Below, piece after piece: positions 1 through 9,152 of a stretch of DNA of 64,000 nt. Numbering within the stretch: position 1 is the first letter of the stretch; every line of letters starts with the position of its first letter. Position numbers and translations under genes: made by a program. This DNA is from Acrocarpospora macrocephala (GTDB lineage: Bacteria > Actinomycetota > Actinomycetes > Streptosporangiales > Streptosporangiaceae), in assembly GCF_009687865.1 (NCBI RefSeq), contig NZ_BLAE01000030.1, positions 62,001-126,000 of the forward strand. Direction: 5' to 3'. The notes beneath the pieces are model-generated. The model was not told the DNA's origin, ran no database searches, and saw nothing but the letters and a program-made list of their open reading frames with translations.

Positions 1-2
1 TG

Positions 3-1358
3 CTCGCGGCGGTGGCCGGGGTGATGCTGAGCCCCATCGCCGGTCTGGACGCCAAGGCGCTGACGTTGCTGGTGGTGCCCGTCTTCGCCGCCGCCCTGAT
101 CGCCAGGTTCACCTCCTTCGGGGTGGCGGTCGCGGCCGGTCTCGGTCTCGGCATGGTGGAGTCGGCGCTGCAGCTGGTCACCGATGCCGAGGGCGCCTGG
201 TACACCTGGCTCTGGACCGGTCCCGGGCGCTCCCAGGCGCTCCCCGCGCTGGTGGTCATCATCGCGATGATCTTCTCTGGCCGCCTGCTGCCCGCCAGGG
301 GCGAGGTGGTCCGGGGCCGCCTCCCGATCAGCCCTCCCCCGCGTTACCGGGTGGCCGGGCCGATCATCGCCCTGGCGGCGGGCCTGGCGTTCATCTTCTC
401 CGTCCGCCCCTCCTGGCTGTCGGCCGGGGTGGTGACCCTCGCCGGAGTCATGATCGCCCTGTCGGCGGTGCTGGTGACCGGGTTCATCGGCCAGATCTCC
501 CTGGCCCAGGTCGCCTTCGCCGGGACCGGCGGCATGCTGACGGCCCTGCTCTCCAGCGCCGGCCTGCCGTTCTTGCTGGTGCTCCCGCTCAGCGGCTTGG
601 TCGCCGCCCTGCTGGGGCTGCTGGCAGGCCTGCCCTCGCTCCGGGTTCGCGGGCCGAGCCTGGCGCTGGTGACACTGAGCGCCGCGTACATCTGCCAGGT
701 CGCGGTCTTCTCCGACGGCCGCCTGCTCGGCGGCCAGGGCTACAACCGGGTGGCCTCTCCCGCCCTCTTCGGCCTGGAACTCGGCGGCACCGGGTTCGCC
801 GTGGTCACCCTGGTGATCGTCATCGTGACGGGCAGCCTGGTCGCGGCGCTGCGGGTCTCCACGTTCGGCAGGCGCGCCCTGGCCGTACGGGAGAACGAGG
901 CCGCGGCCGCCGCGGCGGGCATCGACATCAAGCGGTTCAAGCTGGCCGCCTTCACCCTGTCGGCGTTCGTGGCCGGCGTCGGCGGCTCCCTGCTGGGCTA
1001 CCAGGCGAACGTCTTCGCCTTCGAACGGTTCACGATCTTCGAGTCGCTGCACGTGATCGCCATGGCCTACATCGGCGGCATCGGCATGGTCAGCGGCGCC
1101 CTGTTCGCCGGTCTCGGCGCCAGCGGAGGCCTGTTCTCCCAGCTGCTCGCGACCTGGGGGGCCGACTCCTACCAGCTGGTCATCGCCGGTGGCGCCCTGC
1201 TGCTGGCCGTCCAGCTGCACCCCGACGGCATGGCCGCCACCCTGCACACCATCCGGGAACGCCGGGGCCGGCGCTCCTCGCCCGCCCCCGCCGCCGCACC
1301 CCCCGACGACGGCAAGGACCGGTCCGCACCGGCCGAGCCGTCGGTACCAGTGAAATGA
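3..1358 (+). CDS. branched-chain amino acid-type ABC transporter permease (LivH-LivM fusion), 5' cut by window edge
   Basis: Inner-membrane channel subunit of a Liv-type importer. The frame is open to the left edge, so the start lies outside the window. The first ~90 residues are hydrophobic and resemble the end of a LivH permease. After a basic linker (about residues 95-115) a LivM-like permease follows, with TM segments and the GQISLAQ-type motif (near residue 160) and EAAAAAAGI-type loop usual for LivM. The last ~35 residues are polar and proline-rich, without known function. The genes that follow encode the binding protein and both ATPases in the same direction, so this is one transport operon. 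LivHM fusion is inferred from the hydrophobic N-terminal part; the LivM half is clear. Confidence 0.85.
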   Translation, partial: LAAVAGVMLSPIAGLDAKALTLLVVPVFAAALIARFTSFGVAVAAGLGLGMVESALQLVTDAEGAWYTWLWTGPGRSQALPALVVIIAMIFSGRLLPARGEVVRGRLPISPPPRYRVAGPIIALAAGLAFIFSVRPSWLSAGVVTLAGVMIALSAVLVTGFIGQISLAQVAFAGTGGMLTALLSSAGLPFLLVLPLSGLVAALLGLLAGLPSLRVRGPSLALVTLSAAYICQVAVFSDGRLLGGQGYNRVASPALFGLELGGTGFAVVTLVIVIVTGSLVAALRVSTFGRRALAVRENEAAAAAAGIDIKRFKLAAFTLSAFVAGVGGSLLGYQANVFAFERFTIFESLHVIAMAYIGGIGMVSGALFAGLGASGGLFSQLLATWGADSYQLVIAGGALLLAVQLHPDGMAATLHTIRERRGRRSSPAPAAAPPDDGKDRSAPAEPSVPVK

Positions 1359-1374
1359 CAAGGAGCGAAGCCCC

Positions 1375-2637
1375 ATGAGCACGAGAATCCGCCCCAAGGT
1401 CCTCATGGCCGGCACCGCCGTGCTGGCACTCGTCCTGGCCGGGTGTGGCGGTGGGGACTCCGCCGGCACCAGCGCCGGCACCGGCGGTCTCAAAGGCGAC
1501 CCGATCAAGCTCGGGTCCATCCTGACCATCACCAACCCCGCCTGGAGCAACGGTTCGGTGAAGACCGTCAACGAGGCCTGGGCGGCCCACATCAACGGCG
1601 ATCTCGGCGGCATCGGGGGCCGCCCGGTCGTGGTGGAGAGCTGCGACGACCACGGCGACCCGGCCAAGACCTCCCAGTGCCTGAACAACCTGATCGACTC
1701 GGGCGTGGTCGCCCTGGTCAACAACTCCTCGCTGGCCTTCGGCGCCAACGCGCTGCCCGCCATGGAGAAGGCCGGGATCGTCAACATCGGCGGGTGGCCG
1801 GTGACCGCCGACGAGTACCGCAGCCCGTACAACTTCCCGGCCACCCCGGGAGCGGCGGGCTCCTACCCGGGCCTGGCGGTGTACTTCGCCGCCACCGGCG
1901 CCAAGAAGCTCGCGGTCGCCTACAGCAACACCCCCTCCGGGCAGCTGGTCGGCCAGGCCCTGAAGAAGCAGTGGGAGACCCTGGGCGGCACCGGCTACTT
2001 CATGACCGAGTTCGACGCCGCGGCGGCCGACTTCACCCCGACCATCTCCAAGATCGCGAGCGAGCGGCCGGACGCGGTCATCCTGGCCGTCGGCGAGGGG
2101 GCCGCGCCCCGCATGTTCCAGGCGGTCAAGAACACCGGCCTCGCCGCCAAGGTGGGCGTCTCCTCCACCGCGGGCACCCAGAAGGTCTTCCAGGCCGCGG
2201 GCGACGCCGCGGAGGGCATCCTGTACGCCTTCGCCTCGGTCCCGGCCGACTACGACAGCGAGGACGCCAGGACCTACCGCGACGTGCTCAAGAAGTACGC
2301 GCCCGGCCTCGACCTGACCGGCCAGACCGCGGTCGCGGCCTCCTCCATGCAGTACGCCTACGACACCCTCTCCGCCGTCAAGGGAGAGCTCACCAAGGAG
2401 TCGGTGCTGGCCACGCTCCAGGAGGGCAAGCCGTGGAAGGGCCTGCTCACGCACGGCACCGACCCGAAGAACGCCCCGGCCGAGATGCCCCAGGTCACCA
2501 ACCCGTACATGCTCATCCTGGAGTACCGGAACGGGTCGTTCGTCCCGGCCACCATCCAGGATCCGGGGAACCTGTCGCAGTACATCGACATCCAGGGCGA
2601 TCTCGCCTGGATCGCCGGCAACCCGCCGAAGAGCTGA
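1375..2637 (+). CDS. ABC transporter substrate-binding lipoprotein, LivK-like
   Basis: Extracytoplasmic ligand-binding protein of the Liv-type importer, 420 residues. It has a lipoprotein signal peptide: basic start, hydrophobic stretch, then lipobox LAGC with Cys at about residue 24 followed by GGG. The mature part is a periplasmic-binding-protein type I fold (ABC substrate-binding Peripla_BP_6 family), as in receptors for branched-chain amino acids, amides or aromatic acids. The start is supported by AAGGAG at 1360-1365. It lies 16 bp after the permease. The ligand cannot be read from sequence; the downstream acyl-CoA genes suggest a carboxylic acid. Confidence 0.9.
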   Translation: MSTRIRPKVLMAGTAVLALVLAGCGGGDSAGTSAGTGGLKGDPIKLGSILTITNPAWSNGSVKTVNEAWAAHINGDLGGIGGRPVVVESCDDHGDPAKTSQCLNNLIDSGVVALVNNSSLAFGANALPAMEKAGIVNIGGWPVTADEYRSPYNFPATPGAAGSYPGLAVYFAATGAKKLAVAYSNTPSGQLVGQALKKQWETLGGTGYFMTEFDAAAADFTPTISKIASERPDAVILAVGEGAAPRMFQAVKNTGLAAKVGVSSTAGTQKVFQAAGDAAEGILYAFASVPADYDSEDARTYRDVLKKYAPGLDLTGQTAVAASSMQYAYDTLSAVKGELTKESVLATLQEGKPWKGLLTHGTDPKNAPAEMPQVTNPYMLILEYRNGSFVPATIQDPGNLSQYIDIQGDLAWIAGNPPKS

Positions 2638-2647
2638 GGGACCGGGG

Positions 2648-3346
2648 ATGAGCCTGCTCGAACTCGACCGGGTGACCGTCCGCTACGGCGGGGTCACCGC
2701 GGTGGACTCGGTCGGTTTCGCGGTCGAGTCCGGCACCCTGATGGGCCTCATCGGCCCCAACGGCGCCGGGAAGACCACCATGATCGACGCCATCACCGGG
2801 ATGGCGCGCTGCTCCGGGGACATCCGGCTGGCGGGCGAGAGCATCGCCTCCTGGCCGGCGTACCGGCGGAGCCGGGCGGGCATCGTCCGCACCTTCCAGT
2901 CGCTGGAGCTGTTCATGGAGCTCACCGTCCGGGAGAACCTGCAGACCTACGCCCGGGGCCGGCAGGCCGACCCGGTCGCGTCCGCGCTGGAGCGGATGGA
3001 CGTCGCCTGGACGGCGGACCGGTACCCGGCGGAGCTGTCCACCGGCACGGCCCGGCTGGTCTCGGTCGCGCGCGCCCTGGCGGCCGCCCCCCGGCTGCTC
3101 CTGCTGGACGAACCGGCCGCCGGGCTCGACGCCGGGGAGTCGCGGCGGTTCGGCGCCAAGCTGAGGCGGCTGGTCGACAGCGGGGTGACGACCATCCTGC
3201 TGGTGGACCACGACGTCGATCTCATCATGAACGTCTGCGACGACATCCAGGTGCTCGACTTCGGCAAGAAGATCGCCTCGGGGCCGCCCTCGGCCGTCCG
3301 GGCGGACCCCGAGGTCGCCCGCGCCTACCTGGGAGGCACGGCATGA
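2648..3346 (+). CDS. ABC transporter ATP-binding protein, LivG-like
   Basis: Cytoplasmic ATPase that drives the Liv-type importer. Walker A is GPNGAGKTT at about residue 36 and Walker B is LLLLDEPAAG at about residue 156. The ABC signature is unusual: where LivG proteins have LSGGQ/LAYG-type sequence this one reads LSTGTARL (about residue 135), keeping only the second glycine. A conserved H-loop (LVDHD) follows. It starts 11 bp after the binding-protein stop and overlaps the next ATPase by 4 bp (ATGA). Confidence 0.88.
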   Translation: MSLLELDRVTVRYGGVTAVDSVGFAVESGTLMGLIGPNGAGKTTMIDAITGMARCSGDIRLAGESIASWPAYRRSRAGIVRTFQSLELFMELTVRENLQTYARGRQADPVASALERMDVAWTADRYPAELSTGTARLVSVARALAAAPRLLLLDEPAAGLDAGESRRFGAKLRRLVDSGVTTILLVDHDVDLIMNVCDDIQVLDFGKKIASGPPSAVRADPEVARAYLGGTA

Positions 3347-4035
3347 CCGCCGTTCTGGAGATCTCCGGGCTGCACGCGGGCTACGGCAGGATCGGGGTGC
3401 TGCAGGATGTCGGCGTCACCGTCGCGGCCGGGGAGATCGTCAGCCTGCTCGGCCCCAACGGAGCGGGCAAGACCACCACCCTGCTGGCCTGCTCAGGCAT
3501 GGCGCGGGTGTCCGGCGGCGACATCCGGCTGGATGGGCGGTCGCTGCTGCGGCTCAGCCCGCACGCCATCGCCAGGAAACGCCTGGCGCACATCCCCGAG
3601 GACCGCTCGCTGTTCCCCTCGCTGACGATCGACGAGCATCTGCGGCTGTGCGCCAAGCCGGGCGGCCTCGACGTGCTGGAGCTGTTCCCCGAGCTGAAGA
3701 AGCGGCGTAACCGGAAGGCCGGGGTGCTCTCCGGGGGCGAGCAGCAGATGCTGGCCCTGGGGCGGGCGCTGTGCGCCGGCCCGCGGGTGCTGCTGGTGGA
3801 CGAGATGTCCATGGGCCTCGCCCCGGTGATCGTGGAGCGGCTGTTCTCCACCCTGCGCGAGATCGCGGCCTCCAGCGGGCTCGCGGTGCTGATGGTGGAG
3901 CAGCATGTGCACCTGGCGTTGAAGTACGCCCAGCGTGGCTACGTGCTGGGGGGCGGCCGCGTGCGTACGGAGGGCACGGCAGGGGAACTGGCGGAACGCT
4001 GGCCGGAGATCGAGTCCTCCTATCTCGGCCGGTGA
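3343..4035 (+). CDS. ABC transporter ATP-binding protein, LivF-like
   Basis: Second ATPase of the Liv-type importer, 230 residues, the usual LivF length. Walker A GPNGAGKTT (about residue 35), canonical signature LSGGEQQML (about residue 130) and Walker B VLLVDEMSMGLAP (about residue 150) are all intact, unlike its partner LivG. It is translationally coupled to LivG by an ATGA overlap and is the last gene of the operon, directly followed by a strong hairpin terminator. Confidence 0.9.
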   Translation: MTAVLEISGLHAGYGRIGVLQDVGVTVAAGEIVSLLGPNGAGKTTTLLACSGMARVSGGDIRLDGRSLLRLSPHAIARKRLAHIPEDRSLFPSLTIDEHLRLCAKPGGLDVLELFPELKKRRNRKAGVLSGGEQQMLALGRALCAGPRVLLVDEMSMGLAPVIVERLFSTLREIAASSGLAVLMVEQHVHLALKYAQRGYVLGGGRVRTEGTAGELAERWPEIESSYLGR

Positions 4036-4061
4036 GGGGAGACGCCGTCCGGCGTCTCCCC
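4036..4061. terminator. bidirectional hairpin terminator
   Basis: A perfect 11-bp stem (GGGGAGACGCC / GGCGTCTCCCC) with a 4-nt GTCC loop lies between the convergent livF-like gene and the FAD oxidoreductase gene. There is no long T tract, as is usual in actinomycetes. Confidence 0.85.
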
Positions 4062-4069
4062 TTCCGTTC

Positions 4070-5686
4070 TCAGGTGAGGTGGCGGCCCGCCAGGTAGGCG
4101 AAGACCATGGCCGGGCCGAGGGTGCCGCCCGCGCCGCCGTACGTCATGCCGAACGGGGAGGCCATCACGTTGCCCGCCGCGTACAGCCCTTCGATGACCT
4201 GGCCGTCCAGGTCGAGCACCCGGGCGTCCGGGTCCACCCGGGGGCCGCCCTTGGTGCCCAGCGCCCCGCTGGCCACCGGGATGGCGTAATAGGGAGGCTC
4301 GTCGATGGGCCCGAGCGTGCCGCGCACCTCCCGCTTGTACGCCGGGTCGCCCCACCAGCGGTCGTGGGCGCTCTCCCCCCGGCGGTAGTCGGGGTCGGCG
4401 CCCTTCGCCACGTTCTCGTTCCAGCGCCGCACGGTCGCCTCGAACTCCCCGGCGGGCACCCCGACCTCCTCGGCGAGCTCCTTCAGGGTGGCGAAACCCT
4501 TGAGCCAGGCCGGCGGCTCCTCGCCCGGCGGGTGGTTGCCCACCGTGCCGTAGGCCCGCAGGTAGCCCTGGTCGAAGATCAGCCAGGAGGGCAGGTTGGC
4601 GTAGTCGAAAGAGGTCACGTCCTCCACGTGGAAGGCGCCGCCGAAGGCGTTGTAGTTGGCGGCCTCGTTGGTGAAGCGGCGGCCCCGCCTGTTGATCATG
4701 ATCGAGCGGGGGCGGGTGCGGTCGGCCGTGATCATCGCGCGGTTCATCGGGTTGATGCCCTCGGGCAGGTCGGCGGCCGGGATCCACCAGGCCTCCCGCA
4801 TGTTGCCGAGCATCGCCCCGGCCTTCATGGCCATGTAGAGGCCGTCGCCGGTGTTGGTCTTCATGGAGACCGGATGGGTGAGCGGGCCGCGCAGGAACGC
4901 CCGCTTGTACTCCTCGTTCCACTCGAACCCGCCGGTGGCCAGGACGACGCCGCGCTCGGCGCGGACGACACGGGCGCCCGCGGGGGTGTCGAAGCGCACC
5001 CCCGCGACCCTGCCGTCCTCGACGACCAGCTCGCGGGCGCGGTGCTCCAGGCGCGGCTCCACCCCGGCGTCCAGGAGCGCCTTCAGCAGGCGGCCGATCA
5101 GGGCCTGCCCTCGGCCGCGCTCGTCCCGGATCGCGCGCCGGGCGAGCTCCGCCGCCGACGGCGGCCGGGGCACGGCCGCTCCCAGCGGGGTCTCGCTCAT
5201 GGTCAGGTGCTCGTTCGGATAGTACGGGGTGCGGGTGACCCGGCCCTGCCACTCCCCCAGCTCATCGAACGGGAACAGGGGGCACTCGATGGTGCGCCCG
5301 CCCTCCGGCTTGCCCCCCGGATGCTCGGGATGGTAGTCGGGGAAGTCCGGGACGGCGTAGAACGCGGTGCCCGCCTCCGAGTCGAGGAAGCGCACCATCT
5401 CGGGGCCCGCCTTGAGGTAGGCGCGGATCAAGCGCTCCTCCAGCAGGTCCCTGGACAGGGACATGATGTACTCGAACGCCTCTTCCTCGCTGTCCTGGAC
5501 GGATATCGCCGCCTGGTGGGGGTTGCCGGGAATCCACACATGCCCGCCGGACCAGGCGGCGGTCCCTCCGATCTCGTGGGCCTTCTCGAACAGGCCGACC
5601 CGGGCGCCGCGCCTGGCCGCGGTGACGGCAGCGGTCAGGCCCGCTGCTCCCGTGCCAAGCACGACCACATCGAACCGATCGGTCAT
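4070..5686 (-). CDS. FAD-dependent oxidoreductase, 3-ketosteroid-delta1-dehydrogenase/fumarate-reductase flavoprotein family
   Basis: Flavoprotein expected to carry out an alpha,beta-dehydrogenation or the reverse reduction on a ketone or acid, 538 residues. The N-terminal dinucleotide motif VVLGTGAAGLTAA (residues ~8-20) and the GGTAAWSGGHVWIPGN segment (~40-55) are typical of KstD-like FAD_binding_2 proteins. A second FAD contact, TKGGPRVDPDARVLD, lies near residue 465 and the C-terminal AAGNVMASPFG motif is present. It reads toward the Liv operon and is divergent from the ThDP-enzyme gene. The exact substrate is unknown; steroid specificity is not established by sequence. Confidence 0.85.
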   Translation of the reverse strand: MTDRFDVVVLGTGAAGLTAAVTAARRGARVGLFEKAHEIGGTAAWSGGHVWIPGNPHQAAISVQDSEEEAFEYIMSLSRDLLEERLIRAYLKAGPEMVRFLDSEAGTAFYAVPDFPDYHPEHPGGKPEGGRTIECPLFPFDELGEWQGRVTRTPYYPNEHLTMSETPLGAAVPRPPSAAELARRAIRDERGRGQALIGRLLKALLDAGVEPRLEHRARELVVEDGRVAGVRFDTPAGARVVRAERGVVLATGGFEWNEEYKRAFLRGPLTHPVSMKTNTGDGLYMAMKAGAMLGNMREAWWIPAADLPEGINPMNRAMITADRTRPRSIMINRRGRRFTNEAANYNAFGGAFHVEDVTSFDYANLPSWLIFDQGYLRAYGTVGNHPPGEEPPAWLKGFATLKELAEEVGVPAGEFEATVRRWNENVAKGADPDYRRGESAHDRWWGDPAYKREVRGTLGPIDEPPYYAIPVASGALGTKGGPRVDPDARVLDLDGQVIEGLYAAGNVMASPFGMTYGGAGGTLGPAMVFAYLAGRHLT

Positions 5687-5736
5687 CTCGGCTCCTCTCC
5701 TCAGGATCTCGCTCCTGAAAGTACTAAACCTATCTG

Positions 5737-5747
5737 TTGACGTACAA
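5737..5747. promoter_or_regulatory. candidate MerR-type operator between divergent genes
   Basis: TTGACGTACAA is a near-palindrome centred in the 110-bp intergenic region between the FAD oxidoreductase and the ThDP enzyme. It shares TTGACGT with the reverse complement of the element at 7426-7441. LiuR-type MerR regulators of acyl-CoA genes bind TTGACGT/ACGTAA-like palindromes, so the MerR protein encoded at 9199 is a plausible binder. This is an inference. Confidence 0.4.
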
Positions 5748-5796
5748 GGGAAGATTTGGCAGGGTGCGAGGAGATCTCACTAGGTAGGGAGCTCCG

Positions 5797-7419
5797 ATGT
5801 TGTTCCATGAGGCGATCGCTCGCGCCCTCGCTGACCAGGGCGTGACCACGGTCTTCGGCGTCCTGGGCGACGCCAACCTGTACATGATGGACAGCTTCGA
5901 GCGGGCGGCCGGGGGCCGCTACCTTTCCTGCTCCAACGAGGCCGGGGCCGTGCTCGCCGCCAACGGGTACGCCCGCACCTCGGGCGGGCTCGGCGTCGCC
6001 ACGGTGACCCACGGCCCCGCGCTGACCAACACCGTCACCGCGCTGGTGGAGAGCGTGAAGGACCACACGCCCATCCTGCTCATCGCCGGGGACACCGCCG
6101 TGGTGGACAGGGAGAACTTCCAGAACATCTCCCAGCGGGACGTGGTGCTGCCGACCGGCGCGGGGTTCGAGCAGGTCCGCTCCCCCGAGACCGTGGTGGA
6201 GGATCTGGCCGTGGCGATCCGTCGCGCCCTCCTGGAACGGCGGCCGATCGTGCTCAACGTCCCGGTGGAGTTCCAGTGGCGGGAGGCCGCCTACCGCACG
6301 GTCGCGCCCAAGTACGTCGAGCCGCAGGCCGTCGCCCCCGCCGAGGCCGCCCTGGACGCCGCGGTCGGCATCATCGCCAACGCCGACCGGCCCGTGGTGC
6401 TGGCCGGCCAGGGCGCGGCCACCCCGCAGGCCAGGGCGGCCCTGCTCCGGCTGGCCCAGCGCGTCGGCGCCCCGGTCGCCACCACGCTGCGCGGCAAGGA
6501 CCTGTTCCGCGGCGAGCGCTTCGACCTCGGCATCTGCGGCACGCTCGCGCACGAGGTCGCCCTGGACGCCATCGCCCGGAGCGACTGCCTGATCGCCTTC
6601 GGGGCCTCGCTCAACAAGTGGACCACCGCGGAGGGTTCGCTGCTGGCGGGCAAGCAGGTCGTCCACGTGGACCTGGACCGGGACGCCATCAACCGGTTCT
6701 CGCCCGTCGCCGAGGGGGTCGTCGGGGACGCCGCCACGGTGGCGGACACCATCGTCGGCTGGCTGGACGAGGCAGGGGTCAAGGCCACCGGCTTCGCCTC
6801 GGCGGAGCTGGCCAAGCGCCTGGCGGACCGCCGCGACGACGCCTTCGCCGACCGCTCCACCGGGGAGACCGTCGACATCAGGACCGCCATGCTCAGGATC
6901 GAGCGGGCCTTCCCCGCCGACCGCAACCTGGTCTTCGACGGCGGCCGGTTCATCTTCAGCGCCTTCACCCTGCTGCACTGCCCCGAACCCGCCGCGTACG
7001 TGCACACGGTGAACTTCGGCTCGATCGGCCTGGGCATGGGCAACGCCATCGGCGCCTGCTTCGGCGCGCCCGGCCGGCCCACCCTGCTGGTCACCGGCGA
7101 CGGCGGCTTCATGCTCGGCGGCCTGGCCGAGTTCGCCACCGCCGTACGGCACGGCGCCGACCTGGTGGTCGCGCTGTTCAACGACTCCGCGTACGGCGCG
7201 GAGCACGTCCAGTTCCGCGGCAGGAACCTGGACCCGGCCATCTCCACCTTCCAATGGCCCGAGTTCGGCGCGGTCGCCACGGCACTGGGCGGCCGCGGCT
7301 TCACCGTGCGGAACCTGCCCCAGCTCGACGAGGCCCTGGCCGCGATCGAGACCAGGGACCGCCCCATCCTGATCGACATCAAGATCGACCCGGACCAGGT
7401 CCCCGCCCCAGGCCACTGA
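5797..7419 (+). CDS. thiamine-diphosphate-dependent enzyme, acetolactate synthase/benzoylformate decarboxylase-like
   Basis: Cytosolic ThDP enzyme of 540 residues that should decarboxylate a 2-oxo acid or ligate/cleave at a C-C bond. The three domains of the family are visible: the PYR domain with the catalytic Glu in SNEAGAVLAANGYAR (about residue 48), a central domain (residues ~180-330), and the PP domain with the ThDP-Mg motif GDGGFMLGG ending in FNDSAYG (about residues 435-465). An RBS (GGGAG) precedes the start. It heads an operon with MaoC and acyl-CoA dehydrogenase genes. No acetolactate regulatory subunit is nearby, which argues against a role in branched-chain amino acid synthesis. 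Confidence 0.85.
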   Translation: MLFHEAIARALADQGVTTVFGVLGDANLYMMDSFERAAGGRYLSCSNEAGAVLAANGYARTSGGLGVATVTHGPALTNTVTALVESVKDHTPILLIAGDTAVVDRENFQNISQRDVVLPTGAGFEQVRSPETVVEDLAVAIRRALLERRPIVLNVPVEFQWREAAYRTVAPKYVEPQAVAPAEAALDAAVGIIANADRPVVLAGQGAATPQARAALLRLAQRVGAPVATTLRGKDLFRGERFDLGICGTLAHEVALDAIARSDCLIAFGASLNKWTTAEGSLLAGKQVVHVDLDRDAINRFSPVAEGVVGDAATVADTIVGWLDEAGVKATGFASAELAKRLADRRDDAFADRSTGETVDIRTAMLRIERAFPADRNLVFDGGRFIFSAFTLLHCPEPAAYVHTVNFGSIGLGMGNAIGACFGAPGRPTLLVTGDGGFMLGGLAEFATAVRHGADLVVALFNDSAYGAEHVQFRGRNLDPAISTFQWPEFGAVATALGGRGFTVRNLPQLDEALAAIETRDRPILIDIKIDPDQVPAPGH

Positions 7420-7425
7420 TTTATA

Positions 7426-7441
7426 TAACGTTCAACGTCAA
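7426..7441. promoter_or_regulatory. imperfect palindrome before the MaoC gene, candidate MerR operator
   Basis: TAACGTTCAACGTCAA contains inverted arms ACGTT and AACGT separated by one base and sits in an AT-rich island (TTATATAAC...GTTAATTAAC) between the ThDP enzyme and MaoC genes. It resembles LiuR-type MerR boxes. The island may also be an internal promoter for the MaoC-acyl-CoA dehydrogenase pair. Confidence 0.45.
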
Positions 7442-7474
7442 GTGTTAATTAACTCGACCATCTCAGGGGACAGC

Positions 7475-7921
7475 ATGTTCGACCTGTACTACGACGAACT
7501 CGCGGTCGGGGACAGGCACGTGTACACCGGAATCACCATCACCGAGACACACGTGGTGAACTTCGCCGGGGTGACCGGCGACCACTTCGGCCTGCACATG
7601 GACGCCGAGTACGCCAGAACCACGCCGTTCAAGCAGCGCATCGCCCACGGCCTGCTGGTGCTGTCCTGCGGCGCCGGGCTGATCCCGCTCCTGCCGGGCA
7701 GGGTCATCGCCTTCCTCGGCATGGAGGAGGTCAGGTTCCTGGCCCCCTGCTTCTTCGGGGACACCGTCCACCCCGTGATGGAAGTGCTCGGCAAGAAGGA
7801 CAAGGCGCCGGGCGGGGTGGTGACGATCAAGGAAGACATCCTCAACCAGCGCGACGAGACGGTCATCTCCGCCCGGATCAACATCTGGGCCGGGGCCGCC
7901 CCTCAGCCAGGCCGGAGCTGA
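7475..7921 (+). CDS. MaoC-like hydratase/dehydratase (hotdog fold)
   Basis: Likely (R)-specific enoyl-CoA hydratase-type protein of 148 residues. The hydratase-2 motif with catalytic Asp and His is visible as FAGVTGDHFGLHMD (about residues 29-42), followed by RIAHGLLVLS (~55-65). I chose the ATG at 7475 because AGGGGA lies just upstream and the homologous region begins there; the upstream in-frame ATG at 7442 lies in the AT-rich regulatory island. The next gene begins 3 bp after the stop, so hydration and acyl-CoA dehydrogenation are probably coupled. Confidence 0.85.
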   Translation: MFDLYYDELAVGDRHVYTGITITETHVVNFAGVTGDHFGLHMDAEYARTTPFKQRIAHGLLVLSCGAGLIPLLPGRVIAFLGMEEVRFLAPCFFGDTVHPVMEVLGKKDKAPGGVVTIKEDILNQRDETVISARINIWAGAAPQPGRS

Positions 7922-7923
7922 CG

Positions 7924-9072
7924 ATGGAACGCCTCCTCTTCGACGCCGATCACCACGCCTTCCGGGAGTCGGTGGGCCAGTTCATCAGCCGCCACGTCGT
8001 ATCCGAGTACGACCGCTGGGAAGCCGAGGGCCTGGTCGACCGGGAGCTGTGGCGGCTCGCCGGAGAGTCCGGCTATCTCGGCATGTCCGTGGACGCCGGG
8101 TACGGCGGCGGCGGAGAGCCGGACTTCCGGTACAACGCCGTGCTGGTGGAGGAGTTCGCGCGCGCCGGGTTCGCCTCGCTCAGCTCGGGTTTCGGCCTGC
8201 ACAACGACGTCGTCACGCCGTACCTGACCGAGCTCAGCGCCGAGGAGCAGCGGCGGCGCTGGCTGCCCGGCTTCTGCTCCGGAGAGATCGTCACCGCGAT
8301 CGCGATGACCGAGCCCGGCGCGGGCAGCGACCTGAAGGCCGTGCGCACCACCGCGGTCCGCGACGGCGACTGCTACGTCGTCAACGGCACCAAGACGTTC
8401 ATCACCAACGGCATCCACGCCGACCTCGTGATCGTCGTGGCCAGAACCGACCCGTCGGCCGGGGCGCGCGGCCTCAGCCTCCTGGTCGTCGAGCGGGGCA
8501 CGCCCGGCTTCCGCCGCGGCCGGAAGCTCGCCAAGGCGGGCATGCACGCCCAGGACACCGCCGAGCTGATCTTCGAGAACGTCCGGGTACCCGCGGCGAA
8601 CCTGCTCGGCGCGGAGAACGCGGGCTTCGGCTATCTGATGCGCAACCTGCCGCAGGAGCGGCTGTCGATCGCGGTCGTCGCCGTCGCCGCCGCGCGGGGC
8701 GCCTTCGACTCGACGGTGCGCTACTGCCATGAGCGCGAGGCGTTCGGCCAGAAGATCGGCAGCTTCCAGCACAGCCGGTTCAAGCTCGCGGAGATGGCGA
8801 CCGAGATCGAGCTGGCCCAGGTGTACGTGGACCGCGCGATCCTCGACCTCAACGCGGGAACCCTCAGCGCGGTGGACGCAGCCAAGGCCAAGTGGTGGAC
8901 CACCGAACTGATGACCCGCACCGCCGACATGTGCCTGCAACTGCACGGCGGCTACGGCTACATGGACGAGTATCCGATCTCCCGCGTCTGGCGCGACGCC
9001 CGGGTTCACACCATTTTCGGCGGGACCACGGAGATCATGAAAGAGATCATCGGCCGGGATCTCGGCTTCTGA
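7924..9072 (+). CDS. acyl-CoA dehydrogenase
   Basis: FAD enzyme that introduces a 2,3-double bond into an acyl-CoA, 382 residues, the full family length. Signature 1 reads AMTEPGAGSDL (about residue 125) with the substrate/FAD region NGTKTFITNG (~155). Signature 2 includes QLHGGYGYMDEYPISR (~340) and ends IFGGTTEIMKEIIGR. The EGT catalytic position of medium-chain enzymes is GGT here, as in long-chain/isovaleryl-type members that carry the base on another helix. It follows MaoC by 3 bp. Confidence 0.92.
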   Translation: MERLLFDADHHAFRESVGQFISRHVVSEYDRWEAEGLVDRELWRLAGESGYLGMSVDAGYGGGGEPDFRYNAVLVEEFARAGFASLSSGFGLHNDVVTPYLTELSAEEQRRRWLPGFCSGEIVTAIAMTEPGAGSDLKAVRTTAVRDGDCYVVNGTKTFITNGIHADLVIVVARTDPSAGARGLSLLVVERGTPGFRRGRKLAKAGMHAQDTAELIFENVRVPAANLLGAENAGFGYLMRNLPQERLSIAVVAVAAARGAFDSTVRYCHEREAFGQKIGSFQHSRFKLAEMATEIELAQVYVDRAILDLNAGTLSAVDAAKAKWWTTELMTRTADMCLQLHGGYGYMDEYPISRVWRDARVHTIFGGTTEIMKEIIGRDLGF

Positions 9073-9152
9073 CATCGCTTCTGACATCGTGGGATCCAGC
9101 CACCGGCCCAGCTTGGCGTTCCCGGGCCGACGAGCATGTTCCCGATGCTAAA

